Notes: generated from the sequence alone by a model not told the origin. 63,762 nucleotides of DNA from an uncultured Glaciecola sp. (GCA_905479945.1 CAJQOP010000004.1:1-63762), one strand, 5' to 3'; shown: positions 37,146 through 46,905, numbered from the stretch's first letter. Made by a program: numbers and translations.

Positions 37146-37912
37146 TAGCGCACCTCAATATTTGCCAGGATAGGCATTGTGATGAGTTCAGGGGAAATTT
37201 CTTCGCGCGCGATTTTTAAACCTTTGGTAATATGCCGTTTGTACTGGCGCTCAGTTAACGGCTGCCAAATTTTACTACCATTATTCCAGAAACCTACACG
37301 GTCACCAGCAAGATCTCTATACATCAAACCAATTCTGCCAATGCGCAAAAAGTCCACGGCAAACTGCTCGCCACTTAAATTGACACGGCCCTTGTAGGAT
37401 TCAATGGTATAGCCAAATTCATTCTCTATCTGATACGCTTCAAATACGCGTCGTGTTTTCTAAGAAGTGGTGTATTCAGTCTTGTTTAGTAAATCTTTTA
37501 GATCATCAACGCGTGCAACACGTTCGCTTTTTAAGAAGGGTAAATCAACTGCTACAAAGCTGTCTAGTGCGTTAACCATCCTAACTAACAACGGCATTAT
37601 TTGTCTTTCAATTAGCGTAACATTGTTGATAGATGTATTTATTTTACCAATTTGGGCTTGCTGATCATCTAATTGCCGTTGAAGCATAGCGTTATACATA
37701 TTGAGGCTATCAAGTAATTGAAGTTCATCCTGAAACTCTTTTTCCATGACTTGAATTTTTTCTAAGGTATTGTCGATAGTCTGCTGCGATTCCTGGTTCT
37801 GTTTTAACCGCTCTAATCCCTCATCGACCAATTGTTGTGTTTGTTCCTGCCCCCAAGTATTACTCGCGATACCCAGCAGTATGACTAATAACGCCAATCG
37901 CAGATTTAACAT
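37145..37912 (-). pseudogene. DUF3450 periplasmic protein interrupted by an in-frame amber codon
   Basis: The first 150 codons encode a signal peptide (ending near NTWGQ) and a coiled coil typical of DUF3450. A TAG at 37460-37462 follows TEYTTS. Without any frame change the next 104 codons continue as KTRRVFEAYQIENEFGYTIE and then VDFLRIGRIGLMYRD...GFWN, the conserved C-terminal half of DUF3450, down to the normal stop overlapping ttpC. The combined length (255 codons) fits the family. One base change from a sense codon such as GAG or CAG would explain it. It could be a true nonsense mutation, suppression, or a sequencing error; two fragments may still be made. Confidence 0.85.
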
Positions 37913-38080
37913 ATGCCCTCTTTTATTTACAGTGACTTGTTAATTTATTAATACGCCAAGCAGGGTGGGATAATCTAGTCAAGATTGCTCATATCTTGTT
38001 TTAGATCATTTTTTTGGCAGATTTACAGAGTAAAAACGTAAGAGACGATTAATGTATAAATCTGCTATTGCCAAGCGAAT

Positions 38081-39064
38081 TTATTTTGGCTTGATGACTT
38101 TATGGCAATGTGGGCAGGTTTTGACGCTATTATTTGATTTGGCGTCGGCTTGCTTTTGTAGCGTGGTAAAAAGGATTTCAGCTTCTTGCTTGTCGAGTCG
38201 CAGCGAGCGCCTGACGTGTTCAAGCTTTTCTAAATCAGCAAGGGCTAAGTGACCTTGCGCTAACATATCCATAACGCTGGCGCGGAATTTATCGCGGCGC
38301 ATTGACATTTGTTCAGTAAAACTTGACGCTAGAATACCGGCAGGCAAAGCAAATAATGCGACACCGATGAGAATAAACATACCGGCAAAGAATTGGCCAG
38401 CTGGCGTGATCGGCGAGACGTCACCGTAGCCCACTGTACTTAAGGTTACTACTGACCACCACAAAGCCGCGGGAATAGAGCCAAAATGCTCTGGCTGAGC
38501 TGCACGCTCAAGGTGATACATCACCGTTGCCGCCACCACCATGACAATCATTAACATTCCCAAAGCTGCAACAATGACTCTATACTCACGAGCGATCACC
38601 ACTTGCAAAGTCTGCATAGCCACTGAATAACGCCCAAGTTTCATCATGCGCACTAAGCGGAACAACCTCAGAACACGCAAGTCTAAGCCTATAAACATAC
38701 TTAAATAAAACGGTAAAATAGCTAAAAGATCGACAATCGACATGGGTCTGAGCATAAAATGCAAACGTGGGCCAAATGCCGATGCATGCAGACTTGCTTG
38801 ATTATTGTCTAAGGTACACGTCCATATTCTAGCAACATACTCAATGGTAAATACCGTCACTGAGAACACTTCAAAAACAAAAAATTGCGCTTGGTATTGC
38901 TGATGAAGTGCCGGCATAGTTTCCAACATAACAGTGACCACGTTAGTAATAATCAAGATTATTAAAAACCAATCAAACCAACGCCCCTTATGGTTGTCTT
39001 CACCGTAGGGTTGTAAAGTATCAAAAACATTTTGCTTAAAATTATTACTAGTCATCCACTCCAC
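38081..39064 (-). CDS. Voltage-gated ion channel (Kv-type potassium channel)
   Basis: The 327-residue product has six membrane segments, an S4 voltage sensor with regularly spaced arginines (DLRVLRLFRLVRMMKLGRYS) and the K+ selectivity filter TLSTVGYGD between S5 and S6. The C-terminal ~80 residues are cytoplasmic and end with CPHCHKVIKPK, a possible half zinc ribbon. It should conduct K+ across the inner membrane in response to voltage. The frame opens with GTG at 39064; an ATG at 39055 is the alternative start. It lies 1 bp after a small ORF (39066-39224). Confidence 0.9.
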   Translation of the reverse strand: MEWMTSNNFKQNVFDTLQPYGEDNHKGRWFDWFLIILIITNVVTVMLETMPALHQQYQAQFFVFEVFSVTVFTIEYVARIWTCTLDNNQASLHASAFGPRLHFMLRPMSIVDLLAILPFYLSMFIGLDLRVLRLFRLVRMMKLGRYSVAMQTLQVVIAREYRVIVAALGMLMIVMVVAATVMYHLERAAQPEHFGSIPAALWWSVVTLSTVGYGDVSPITPAGQFFAGMFILIGVALFALPAGILASSFTEQMSMRRDKFRASVMDMLAQGHLALADLEKLEHVRRSLRLDKQEAEILFTTLQKQADAKSNNSVKTCPHCHKVIKPK

Positions 39065-39065
39065 G

Positions 39066-39224
39066 CTAATCTAAGTTTGGATATTCGGGAAAAAAGAAGC
39101 TGGCAAAATTATTCAAAGGTGCTCGCTTAAGCAGCTTTACGCCATCAGGCTGACCTTGGCGTATAGAAAGAATAGATGCAATATCTGCAGGATGCAACAG
39201 GTATGGTATTGAACGTGACAGCAT
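39066..39224 (-). CDS. Possible 52-residue small protein upstream of the ion channel
   Basis: An ATG at 39224 opens a frame starting MLSRSIPYLLHPADIASILS and ending FFFPEYPNLD, with the TAG immediately before the GTG start of the channel gene. The spacing suggests translational coupling. There is no membrane helix and no known family, and the ribosome site is weak. It may be a real small protein, a leader peptide, or chance. Confidence 0.4.
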   Translation of the reverse strand: MLSRSIPYLLHPADIASILSIRQGQPDGVKLLKRAPLNNFASFFFPEYPNLD

Positions 39225-39354
39225 ATTAGGCTTGTTATGCTAAGCCCTACTGTTTAATTATTGGTCTTTTTTGGATAAGTTGTTGACTTGACGCAAGTCT
39301 TAAATAAATAGCTAGACCTATACTGTATCTAATGACGTTAACAAGGGACGGCAA

Positions 39355-40806
39355 ATGGGACAGTTTTTTGAAAAAGATAGCTTTTCGCTTACTGACCATA
39401 AAGAGTTTAGTGTAAGACTGCATGAACAAATCGAAACTCTGAAACATCTACTTAAACAGCCTCAATTTTCGCAAGGAGATGCAACGTTTGGTGCCGAGCT
39501 TGAGATGTATTTATTAGACAAAGATTGTCTACCGACGCCGCGCAACAGAAAACTCTTATCTATAATGAACCACCCATTACTTACCGAGGAGCTAAACAAG
39601 TTTAATATTGAGTTTAATTTATCACCGGTGCCAGCAAAAGGTGCTCCATTTACGGCGATGACCAATGAAATTAGCCCGTTTTTGAGTAAACTCAAAAAGG
39701 CCGCAGGCAACATCGATACTCAAATTGCCACCATTGGTATTTTACCTACCTTAAGCAGTGCACATTTGCATAAAAGTTACATGACGGATTTACCGAGATA
39801 TAGAGCAATAACAAAGGAATTGAGTTCTCTTAAAGGAGAGCCATTTATAGTTGATATAAATGGTAAGGATACCCTCAAAATGCAATCTGATGAAGTTACC
39901 TTAGAGGGCGCAAATACCTCTTTTCAAGTACATTTCAAAGTACCTGCGGAACGCTTTGCTGATTTATACAATGCAGTCCAATTAAGCACCCCCTTGGTGC
40001 TTGCTCTTGCAGGAAATTCACCCATATTCCTGGGTCGAAGCCTATGGCATGAAACCCGTATCGCCTTATTTAAGCAATCTATAGATAGTCGTGTTCAAGG
40101 GCTGACCAAATGGCGTCAACCTGCGCGAGTTTGTTTTGGTCACGGCTGGGTTAGACATGGCGCCTGGGAGCTATTTGCCGAAAGTGTTGCATTGTACCGA
40201 CCCATTGCACCTTACGTCTCGCCTAAGCAAAATAGCTTTGACGAACTAAATTTGCATCATGGCACTATTTGGTCTTGGAACCGTGCGGTATTTGAACCAA
40301 ACCATGGTGGTCATTTGCGCATAGAGTATAGAGCGCTTCCAGCAGGGCCTACTATTATAGATATGATGGCCAATGCTGCGCTTGGTATAGGCTTAACTCA
40401 AACCTTGTCGCATCAAATGCCAGAACTACTAGCAAAAATGCCCTTTGAATACGCGCATTATAATTTTTACCGAGCGGCCCAAGATGGTTTAGACGCAAAA
40501 ATATTGTGGCCGACTGCAGGTCAAAACTCCTTAAAAGAACACAACATTAGTGACATCATTAATCAAGTATTACCCTTGGCAAGTGATGGATTGCAGGAGC
40601 TAGGCGTGAATAACGAGGAAATTGATAGGCTAATGCAGGTCATAGAGCACAGACTAGCAACTAAACAAACGGGATCGATTTGGCAGCTCAAACATTTACA
40701 AAAGCTCGAAGATAAAATGGATAAGCCTGCAGCTTTGAAGCAATTAATGGTCGACTACATGGTGCATTCAAATTCAGGTACACCAGTTTCAAAGTGGCTT
40801 CTTTAA
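39355..40806 (+). CDS. GCS2-like carboxylate-amine ligase (glutamate-cysteine ligase family 2)
   Basis: The 483-residue product has the N-terminal metal/ATP-binding segment ATFGAELEMYLLD (~44-56), a middle region with EVTLEGANTSFQVHFKVPAE and ALAGNSPIFLG, and a late motif GGHLRIEYRALPAGPT, all typical of GCS2 ligases that use ATP to couple an amine to the gamma-carboxyl of glutamate or a similar acid. Glutathione synthesis usually uses the unrelated GshA in Gammaproteobacteria, so another product is likely. It precedes the aspartoacylase-like gene by about 40 bp and is probably cotranscribed. Confidence 0.85.
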   Translation: MGQFFEKDSFSLTDHKEFSVRLHEQIETLKHLLKQPQFSQGDATFGAELEMYLLDKDCLPTPRNRKLLSIMNHPLLTEELNKFNIEFNLSPVPAKGAPFTAMTNEISPFLSKLKKAAGNIDTQIATIGILPTLSSAHLHKSYMTDLPRYRAITKELSSLKGEPFIVDINGKDTLKMQSDEVTLEGANTSFQVHFKVPAERFADLYNAVQLSTPLVLALAGNSPIFLGRSLWHETRIALFKQSIDSRVQGLTKWRQPARVCFGHGWVRHGAWELFAESVALYRPIAPYVSPKQNSFDELNLHHGTIWSWNRAVFEPNHGGHLRIEYRALPAGPTIIDMMANAALGIGLTQTLSHQMPELLAKMPFEYAHYNFYRAAQDGLDAKILWPTAGQNSLKEHNISDIINQVLPLASDGLQELGVNNEEIDRLMQVIEHRLATKQTGSIWQLKHLQKLEDKMDKPAALKQLMVDYMVHSNSGTPVSKWLL

Positions 40807-40847
40807 TTCTATCTATAAACTAAATCAATTAGGAATTAAGTGAAATA

Positions 40848-41864
40848 ATGAGCAGCATTAAACTAACGCATATTCACAAGCTATTACCTGCACAAGTTGG
40901 AGAAACACTTTATCAGTTTTTAAACTATTTAAGTGGGCCCACAGTCATTCACGTAAAAGGCGAAGAAAGCAGCCGCTGCAGAGTTGTTGTCACTTTATTA
41001 CATGGCAATGAACCCTCTGGATTAAAAGCTATCCATCAATTGTTACTAAGCCAGTTTAAGCCTGCGGTAGACACCAAATTCATTATAGCTTCGGTGGTTG
41101 CTGCACGCACAGAACCCGTCTTTGAATATAGAATGCTGCCAGGTCAAAAAGATTTAAATCGATGCTTTGGCAATCATAAACGAGATTTACAAAGCTTGCT
41201 TGCCAGTGCGATAAAAGACGAGGTACAGACGTACCAAGCTGAGGCCATTATCGACCTGCACAACACATCAGGTAGTGGCCCTGCGTTTAGTGTTTCAGTG
41301 AGTAATTCAGAGCAACATCTAGCAATGGCGGCGCACTTTACGCATCGAATGATAGTTACTGACTTGCGTTTAGGTTCAATAATGGAGCAGCGCTTGGCGT
41401 GTCCGATAATAACGGTAGAAGCTGGTGGCGCATATGATGACGACGCAGATCTAACTGCACTTGAGGGTATCAAGTCGTTCTTATCAGCAAACGATGTATT
41501 TAAACAAACACAAGATATAGAACAGTTGCATAATCCAAGACGATTGGAGCTAAACCCTAGCGGCAGTATTGCGTATGCGCAACTACCAGTAAAAGGTGCA
41601 AGTTTAACTATGCGCCAAGATATCGAAAGGCTTAATTTTGGCACCACTAAAGCAAATCAATTATTAGGTTGGTTGCCTGACAATAACCTAGATACCTTGC
41701 AACTAGACAACGCTGATTTTAATGTAAGCGATTACTTTGTGGTGGAAAGTTCAGATCAAGAAGGCTACCAATTGAAAACAAAATGTACGCTCACTTTATT
41801 TATGGTGACAACCCGCGCAGATATCGCCAGTTCTGATTGCTTATTTTATTTTATAAAACCATAA
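40848..41864 (+). CDS. Succinylglutamate desuccinylase/aspartoacylase family zinc hydrolase
   Basis: The 338-residue product has the zinc-binding HGNEPSG motif (His/Glu), the DLNRCF segment and the DLHNTSG motif with a further zinc His, followed by the late catalytic region IITVEAGGAYDDD (Glu). These enzymes remove acyl groups from N-acyl amino acids or act on small peptides. It lies just downstream of the GCS2-like ligase, suggesting the two make and trim (or recycle) the same small amide. Confidence 0.85.
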   Translation: MSSIKLTHIHKLLPAQVGETLYQFLNYLSGPTVIHVKGEESSRCRVVVTLLHGNEPSGLKAIHQLLLSQFKPAVDTKFIIASVVAARTEPVFEYRMLPGQKDLNRCFGNHKRDLQSLLASAIKDEVQTYQAEAIIDLHNTSGSGPAFSVSVSNSEQHLAMAAHFTHRMIVTDLRLGSIMEQRLACPIITVEAGGAYDDDADLTALEGIKSFLSANDVFKQTQDIEQLHNPRRLELNPSGSIAYAQLPVKGASLTMRQDIERLNFGTTKANQLLGWLPDNNLDTLQLDNADFNVSDYFVVESSDQEGYQLKTKCTLTLFMVTTRADIASSDCLFYFIKP

Positions 41865-41923
41865 ATTTATTGTCGCTAAGATAAGGCCAACATGCTCTTC
41901 CTCAAGCAGTCGTCTTGTTTTAA

Positions 41924-42022
41924 TTATTTGAGCTCAAAGTGGTCACGATACTCTTTTGGCGTTTGTTTAAAATGCTTTTTAAAAACCGCGTACATATATT
42001 CCATGATATCGCCAATATACAG
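41924..42022 (-). pseudogene. AraC-family regulator C-terminal remnant
   Basis: Between a TAA at 42023-42025 and the stop at 41924-41926 the frame reads IGDIMEYMYAVFKKHFKQTP and then KEYRDHFELK, the last helix of an AraC-type DNA-binding domain (FKKHFKQTPKEYR). Only 32 codons survive and nothing upstream is recognisable. The rest of 41865-42187 holds no gene. Confidence 0.55.
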
Positions 42023-42187
42023 TTACCGGTGTTTATTGACACAAATCTACTCTGTTGCATAGATCAGGCTTATGTTCTATTTTACCTATACTCCAACCAT
42101 TTTATAATGCAATTAGATAGCATCTAGCTTGCTTACTTTGCGGCATAGATAAAACGTTTTGTTATCAATATAAGAGTAAGATTTTAT

Positions 42188-44113
42188 ATGATTGAATTTT
42201 GGCGAAAGTTAAGTTTTGGCAGAACCTTAAGTAGAATATCTAGGTACAACAAAAAACCAGATTGGCAGGCAAAGCGAATAGAATTAGCCGATGTCGCTGA
42301 GAAAATACCTAATGGTAGTAATATTACTATTGGAAGCACTTCAGCTACAGCCCATGCCACCCTTGCTGCAATCGTCAAGGATAAGCATCTAGTAGACATC
42401 AATATCCTGCAATTCATTGTTGGTGGAGAGCTGCCTCACCTCGAAGAGCATCCTAATCGTTTTCGAACAACAACGAATTTTGCTTTTGACAAAGCTTTGC
42501 AAAAAATACGGCAAGGCATTACGGACTATGTGCCGGTTTCCGCCTCAAAAGTTAATCGTTTATTCGTTGAGCGACTCGTACCGGTTGATATTGCTATTAT
42601 CAAAGTCACTCCACCTAACAAGCAGGGAATGTGCTGCTTAGGTATGGGTGTTGATTTTGCAAGAGAATCGATCGCGGCAGCCAAATTAGTCATTGCAGAA
42701 GTATCTGAATATATGCCTTGGACGAACGGAGATTCATTGATACATACTGACGACATCGATTGGTGGGTTAAACATAATGTTCGCCTCCTGACGGCAGATG
42801 AACTGTTCCCAAACCTGAATAAAAATGTACTTTCAGCCCCAGTGCTTGCCAAAATAGCTGAGAATGTCATAAGTGAAATACCCGATGGAGCCACTCTTAA
42901 ATTTGATTTAAATATGGCGGTTAATCAACTTGTACCGTTCTTAAAAGTCAAAAAAGATTTAGGCTTACACACGGATTTGTTGACCGATGAACTGCTGCAA
43001 CTTATCAAATCAGGCGTGATCAACAATACTAAAAAAAATATTCAGCGCGGCAAAACTGTGGTCAGTCATGCTAGTGGCGGAAATGCATTATTTCGCTATA
43101 TTCATCGTAATCCGGAAGTTGAGTTTCAATCCCTTTATAAAATTAATCGCATCGACCTGATTGCTCAACAAGATAATCTCATTGCAATTATTGGGGGTCT
43201 TAAAGTTGATATAAGCGGGCAAGTGGCTGTTGACTCAGTTGGGAGCCGATTTTATACAGGTATTGGCAGCTCAGACGACTCTATTCGTGGGGCTGGATAT
43301 TCAAAAGGAGGCAAGCCGATTGTGGTGCTGCCATCTACTAGCGTGAATGGTAATTCAAATATCTTGTTTGCTCTACCAAAGGGTACGGGCGTAACTATTA
43401 CTCGGCAAGATGTTCACTACGTTATAACTGAATATGGCACTGCATTTTTATTCGGCAAAAGCATTCGCGAACGCTGCTTAGCGTTAATCGATATAGCTCA
43501 CCCTGACTGCCGCAAGCATTTATTAGAACAAGCCAAGGATAATTTTTACATTCATTCTGAGCAATCCGGGAATTCATACATATCGGCTTACCCTAAAATA
43601 CTAGAATGTACACATCAGACTAAGCAAGACAAAAAGGTATTCATGAGGCCAATCAAAGCTTTAGATGAAGATCGCTTAAGGGATTTTTTCCACAAATTGT
43701 CGGATCAGAATGTATACATGCGTTATTTCAGTCATGTACGTTCATTGCCGCAAAAGGTCCTAAAACAGTATTCCGACATCGATTATGCTAAAGATATGGC
43801 GCTGGTTGTTCTTTATCCCCCGGAAAGCACGCAACAAGAAATCATTGGAATTGGCCAGTGGTTTATCGACCAACATGATCGAGTGCCTGAGCTCGCGTTT
43901 CAAGTTCGTGACGATTGGCAAGGGCAAGGCCTTGGCAATTTTGTGTTTTCGCGGCTAATTGAAGTTGCTAAATCGTATGAAATTCGACAATTGAAGGCTG
44001 ATGTTCTGGCAAGCAACAGTGCAATGAATCGCATATTTGAAACATCGGGCATTCCTTATCATAGAAAAGCGGAGCTTGGTGTCTTTAGTTATGTTTTTGC
44101 TCTTGAGGTCTAA
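42188..44113 (+). CDS. Acetyl-CoA hydrolase/transferase fused to a GNAT acetyltransferase domain
   Basis: The 641-residue product has a CoA-transferase part (~30-450; LADVAEKIPNGSNITIGSTS, NKQGMCCLGMGVDFA, VDSVGSRFYTGIGSSDDSIR, LPKGTGVTITRQDVHYVITE) and a C-terminal GNAT domain (~485-640; VMRPIKALDEDRLRDFF-like start, then QVRDDWQGQGLGNFVF with the acetyl-CoA-binding loop). At the helix start KDLGLHTDLLTDEL an Asp occupies the place where many 4-hydroxybutyrate CoA-transferase relatives carry the catalytic Glu in GIHTE. The enzyme may thus bind CoA esters and use or sense them rather than transfer CoA. Lysine acetylation driven by this fusion is a possible role, but unproven. Confidence 0.8.
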   Translation: MIEFWRKLSFGRTLSRISRYNKKPDWQAKRIELADVAEKIPNGSNITIGSTSATAHATLAAIVKDKHLVDINILQFIVGGELPHLEEHPNRFRTTTNFAFDKALQKIRQGITDYVPVSASKVNRLFVERLVPVDIAIIKVTPPNKQGMCCLGMGVDFARESIAAAKLVIAEVSEYMPWTNGDSLIHTDDIDWWVKHNVRLLTADELFPNLNKNVLSAPVLAKIAENVISEIPDGATLKFDLNMAVNQLVPFLKVKKDLGLHTDLLTDELLQLIKSGVINNTKKNIQRGKTVVSHASGGNALFRYIHRNPEVEFQSLYKINRIDLIAQQDNLIAIIGGLKVDISGQVAVDSVGSRFYTGIGSSDDSIRGAGYSKGGKPIVVLPSTSVNGNSNILFALPKGTGVTITRQDVHYVITEYGTAFLFGKSIRERCLALIDIAHPDCRKHLLEQAKDNFYIHSEQSGNSYISAYPKILECTHQTKQDKKVFMRPIKALDEDRLRDFFHKLSDQNVYMRYFSHVRSLPQKVLKQYSDIDYAKDMALVVLYPPESTQQEIIGIGQWFIDQHDRVPELAFQVRDDWQGQGLGNFVFSRLIEVAKSYEIRQLKADVLASNSAMNRIFETSGIPYHRKAELGVFSYVFALEV

Positions 44114-44859
44114 GCGTTATGCAGAGTTCTTGCAATAACCTTCCATACCTGAGGGTTAACTCCCAAACCCAAGTGTGAGCCTGTTACTTCAATATTATTA
44201 GCGTGTTTGTTGTAGGTATCAATAGAGGCTTGCCAGCCGACTACGCCATCCGTCTTACTATAAATCGAGGTAATAGCTTGCTTAAAACCAATACTATTAC
44301 GTTCATGCACATCTAGTTCGAATGCGTCTACATCTATGTTGTTAGCCTTAACATATTGTCGGCCTACAGAAGTGAATTTAGGCCCACCAATAATCGGTGT
44401 GCCCATAGTAATAACCTCTCTAACAGATTCAGGGAATAGCCTCGCCGCTTCGCGAGTAATCACCCCGCCCAAACTCCACCCGATTAATGTGACCATATGC
44501 CCATCTAATTCAGCAGAAATTGACTCAGCTCTAGCGCCTAGTCTCAGCATGTCGGTGTTAACTTTACCCATATTACGACCCATTTCAGGGTAATACACCT
44601 TATAACCTAGATGTTTCAAATAGGCACCTAAAGGCCGCATTGACATATCGCTGGCCAGGTAACCTGGCACCAAAAGCACGGGCCTACCATCGCCTTTAGG
44701 TGCTTTCGATAATGAGCGAATATGCAAACCAAGCGAGGCAAATTCTAAAGGTGCTCTAGCCTCAAGCATGATGCTCAGTAAGCTGGGTTTGTCACATTGA
44801 GGTGGTAAAGCGCTATTAGTTTTCAAAAGTATCTCCGGTAGTTGCATATTAATACTCAT
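44110..44859 (-). CDS. Alpha/beta hydrolase, lipase-like
   Basis: The 249-residue product has RPVLLVPGYLASDMSMRPLG (oxyanion region) and the nucleophile elbow TLIGWSLGGVITREAARLFP with Ser in GWSLG, a catalytic Asp probably in SKTDGVVGW and a late His in VTGSHLGLG. It has no signal peptide. It resembles small esterases and lipases and is predicted to be cytoplasmic. It is convergent with the CoA-transferase fusion, the 3' ends overlapping by 4 bp. Confidence 0.8.
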   Translation of the reverse strand: MSINMQLPEILLKTNSALPPQCDKPSLLSIMLEARAPLEFASLGLHIRSLSKAPKGDGRPVLLVPGYLASDMSMRPLGAYLKHLGYKVYYPEMGRNMGKVNTDMLRLGARAESISAELDGHMVTLIGWSLGGVITREAARLFPESVREVITMGTPIIGGPKFTSVGRQYVKANNIDVDAFELDVHERNSIGFKQAITSIYSKTDGVVGWQASIDTYNKHANNIEVTGSHLGLGVNPQVWKVIARTLHNA

Positions 44860-45249
44860 CCGCAGCGTTCAAGATCATTGCCTTACTCATACGGGTACCT
44901 GAATGCCTTTACTAATGCCACGCCCGCACGGGCACGTGTGATTTGAGAGCAGGCGAAATGGCGCAAAATGGCACTTTAATAGATTGAGACACCAAACTAA
45001 TGCTTCTCCATAAATATTTATGATAATGCTCGGATTGACATGTTTTTCATAACTAATTGAATTTTATGTTATAAATAAATTCTGCTAGTAAGGCACACGA
45101 TTAACCAGTGAGTAACACTAACATAGCTTTTTTGATACACTAACTGGTATGACATCAGATGAGTGATGTTACTGCTGAAAATACTGTTTTAAAGGTATCT
45201 TAGTGAGTAACAAGCCCTAATATTTTAGTTCATATAAGTAAGCAATTTC
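44860..45249. promoter_or_regulatory. Intergenic region with an inverted repeat before the GMC oxidoreductase
   Basis: About 390 bp without a gene, between divergent genes. ACATCA (45152-45157) and TGATGT (45164-45169) are perfect inverted arms with a 6 bp spacer, about 80 bp before the GMC start, a plausible operator. A short G+C-rich hairpin (CCCGCACGGG) lies near 44923-44932. Confidence 0.35.
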
Positions 45250-46866
45250 ATGCAAAAACTTTCTCAGACACAGTTCGACTTTATCATCATAGGCGCTGGT
45301 TCAGCTGGTGCGACTTTAGCCGCGCGCTTAACTGAAAACAGCCAGTTTAGTGTATGTTTGATCGAAGCTGGCGGTGAAGACAAAAACCCTTTTATTCATA
45401 TTCCATTTGGTTTGGCTTTTCTTACTCGCATGACAAACTTGGGTTGGGAATATGATACTGAGCCGCAATCTCAATTAAATGACCGCAAGCTTTTTTGGCC
45501 GCGAGGAAAAGTATTAGGTGGCTCTAGTTCACTCAACGCTATGTGCTATATACGCGGTGTGCCTGAAGATTATGACAGATGGAGTGATATGGGCGCCAAA
45601 GGTTGGGATTGGAAAACAGTTTTACCTTACTTTAAAAAGTCTGAAAAGCAGCAGCATGGTGAGAGTGAAATGCACGGCGCAGACGGTTATTTGAGTGTTA
45701 GTGACTTGCGCCATACTAATCCGCTTTCTAGCGTTTTTGTTGATGCAGCTGAAGAAATTGGTCTTGCTAAAGTCACTGATTTCAATAGTTCTGAGCGAGA
45801 AGGCTTAGGTTTTTATCAGGTTACTCAAGAAAATGGGCAACGCTGTTCGACGGCTAAAGGTTATTTAAGGCCCGCATTGGCACGGCCAAATTTAACGGTA
45901 TTTACCAAGGCTTTAGTTGAAAAAATTCAAATTGAAGATGGTGTGGCGACGGGCGTGAAATTGCAGCTCGATGGTCAATCTATTGAACTTACTGCGAGCA
46001 AAGAAGTGTTATTGTCTGCCGGTGCGATCAACTCACCACAAGTATTAATGTTGTCAGGTGTTGGACCGAAGGAGCACCTAACTGAAAATAGTATTGAATG
46101 CATAGTTGATTTGCCTGGGGTTGGACAAAACTTACAAGATCATCTTGACGCTATAGTTCAGCATCGCTGTAAAAATCATGATAGCTATTCTATTTCGTTG
46201 GCTCTTATTCCGCGTTATGTCAAAGCTGCGTTTAACTATATGTTTAAGCGCCAAGATCTTTTTACCAGCAATGTTGCTGAGGCGGGGGGTTTTGATAGAA
46301 CACAGACTGCTGGGGATATTCCTGATATTCAATATCATTTTTTACCTGCAATTTTGCTTAATCATGGCCGCACTACGGCATTTGGTTATGGGTATGGAGT
46401 GCATGTATGCGGTCTTTATCCAAAGAGCCGTGGTGAAATCAAATTACGCTCGAATAAGCCAAACGACCCAGCCATGATCGATCCACATTACCTTGAACAT
46501 GCTGACGATCAAAAAGTAATGATTGATGGCGTTCGCCGCGCGAGGAACATTCTTGCAGCGCCTTCGTTTGAAAAGTATAAGTCTTGGGAAATTGGTCCAG
46601 GACCAGATGCTCAAAGCGATGAGGAGATTTTGGCCTTTATCCGCAAGAAGTCAGAAACTATTTATCATCCTGTTGGCACCTGTAAAATGGGTGACATAAG
46701 CGATGTTATGACAGTTGTAGACTCAGAACTAAAAGTAAAAGATATCAAAGGCCTAAGAGTCGTCGATGCTTCTGTTATGCCTACACTTGTTGGCGGAAAT
46801 ACTAATGCCCCCACGATCATGATTGCAGAGCGGTGTGCGGACTTGATCAAGCAAGAATATAAATAA
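45250..46866 (+). CDS. GMC-family FAD-dependent alcohol oxidoreductase (choline dehydrogenase/AlkJ-like)
   Basis: The 538-residue product begins with the FAD-binding motif FIIIGAGSAGATLAARLTEN, has the GMC signature 1 (RGKVLGGSSSLNAMCYIRG), signature 2 (GAINSPQVLMLSGVGPKEHL) and the C-terminal catalytic region IYHPVGTCKMG (His) with VGGNTNAPTIM (Asn). It oxidises primary alcohols, with candidates including choline or long-chain alcohols from wax turnover. It stands alone and is followed by a hairpin at 46906-46929. Confidence 0.9.
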   Translation: MQKLSQTQFDFIIIGAGSAGATLAARLTENSQFSVCLIEAGGEDKNPFIHIPFGLAFLTRMTNLGWEYDTEPQSQLNDRKLFWPRGKVLGGSSSLNAMCYIRGVPEDYDRWSDMGAKGWDWKTVLPYFKKSEKQQHGESEMHGADGYLSVSDLRHTNPLSSVFVDAAEEIGLAKVTDFNSSEREGLGFYQVTQENGQRCSTAKGYLRPALARPNLTVFTKALVEKIQIEDGVATGVKLQLDGQSIELTASKEVLLSAGAINSPQVLMLSGVGPKEHLTENSIECIVDLPGVGQNLQDHLDAIVQHRCKNHDSYSISLALIPRYVKAAFNYMFKRQDLFTSNVAEAGGFDRTQTAGDIPDIQYHFLPAILLNHGRTTAFGYGYGVHVCGLYPKSRGEIKLRSNKPNDPAMIDPHYLEHADDQKVMIDGVRRARNILAAPSFEKYKSWEIGPGPDAQSDEEILAFIRKKSETIYHPVGTCKMGDISDVMTVVDSELKVKDIKGLRVVDASVMPTLVGGNTNAPTIMIAERCADLIKQEYK

Positions 46867-46905
46867 GATGTCGAGGGTTTAATCACCTAATTCTCTATGA
46901 AATTT

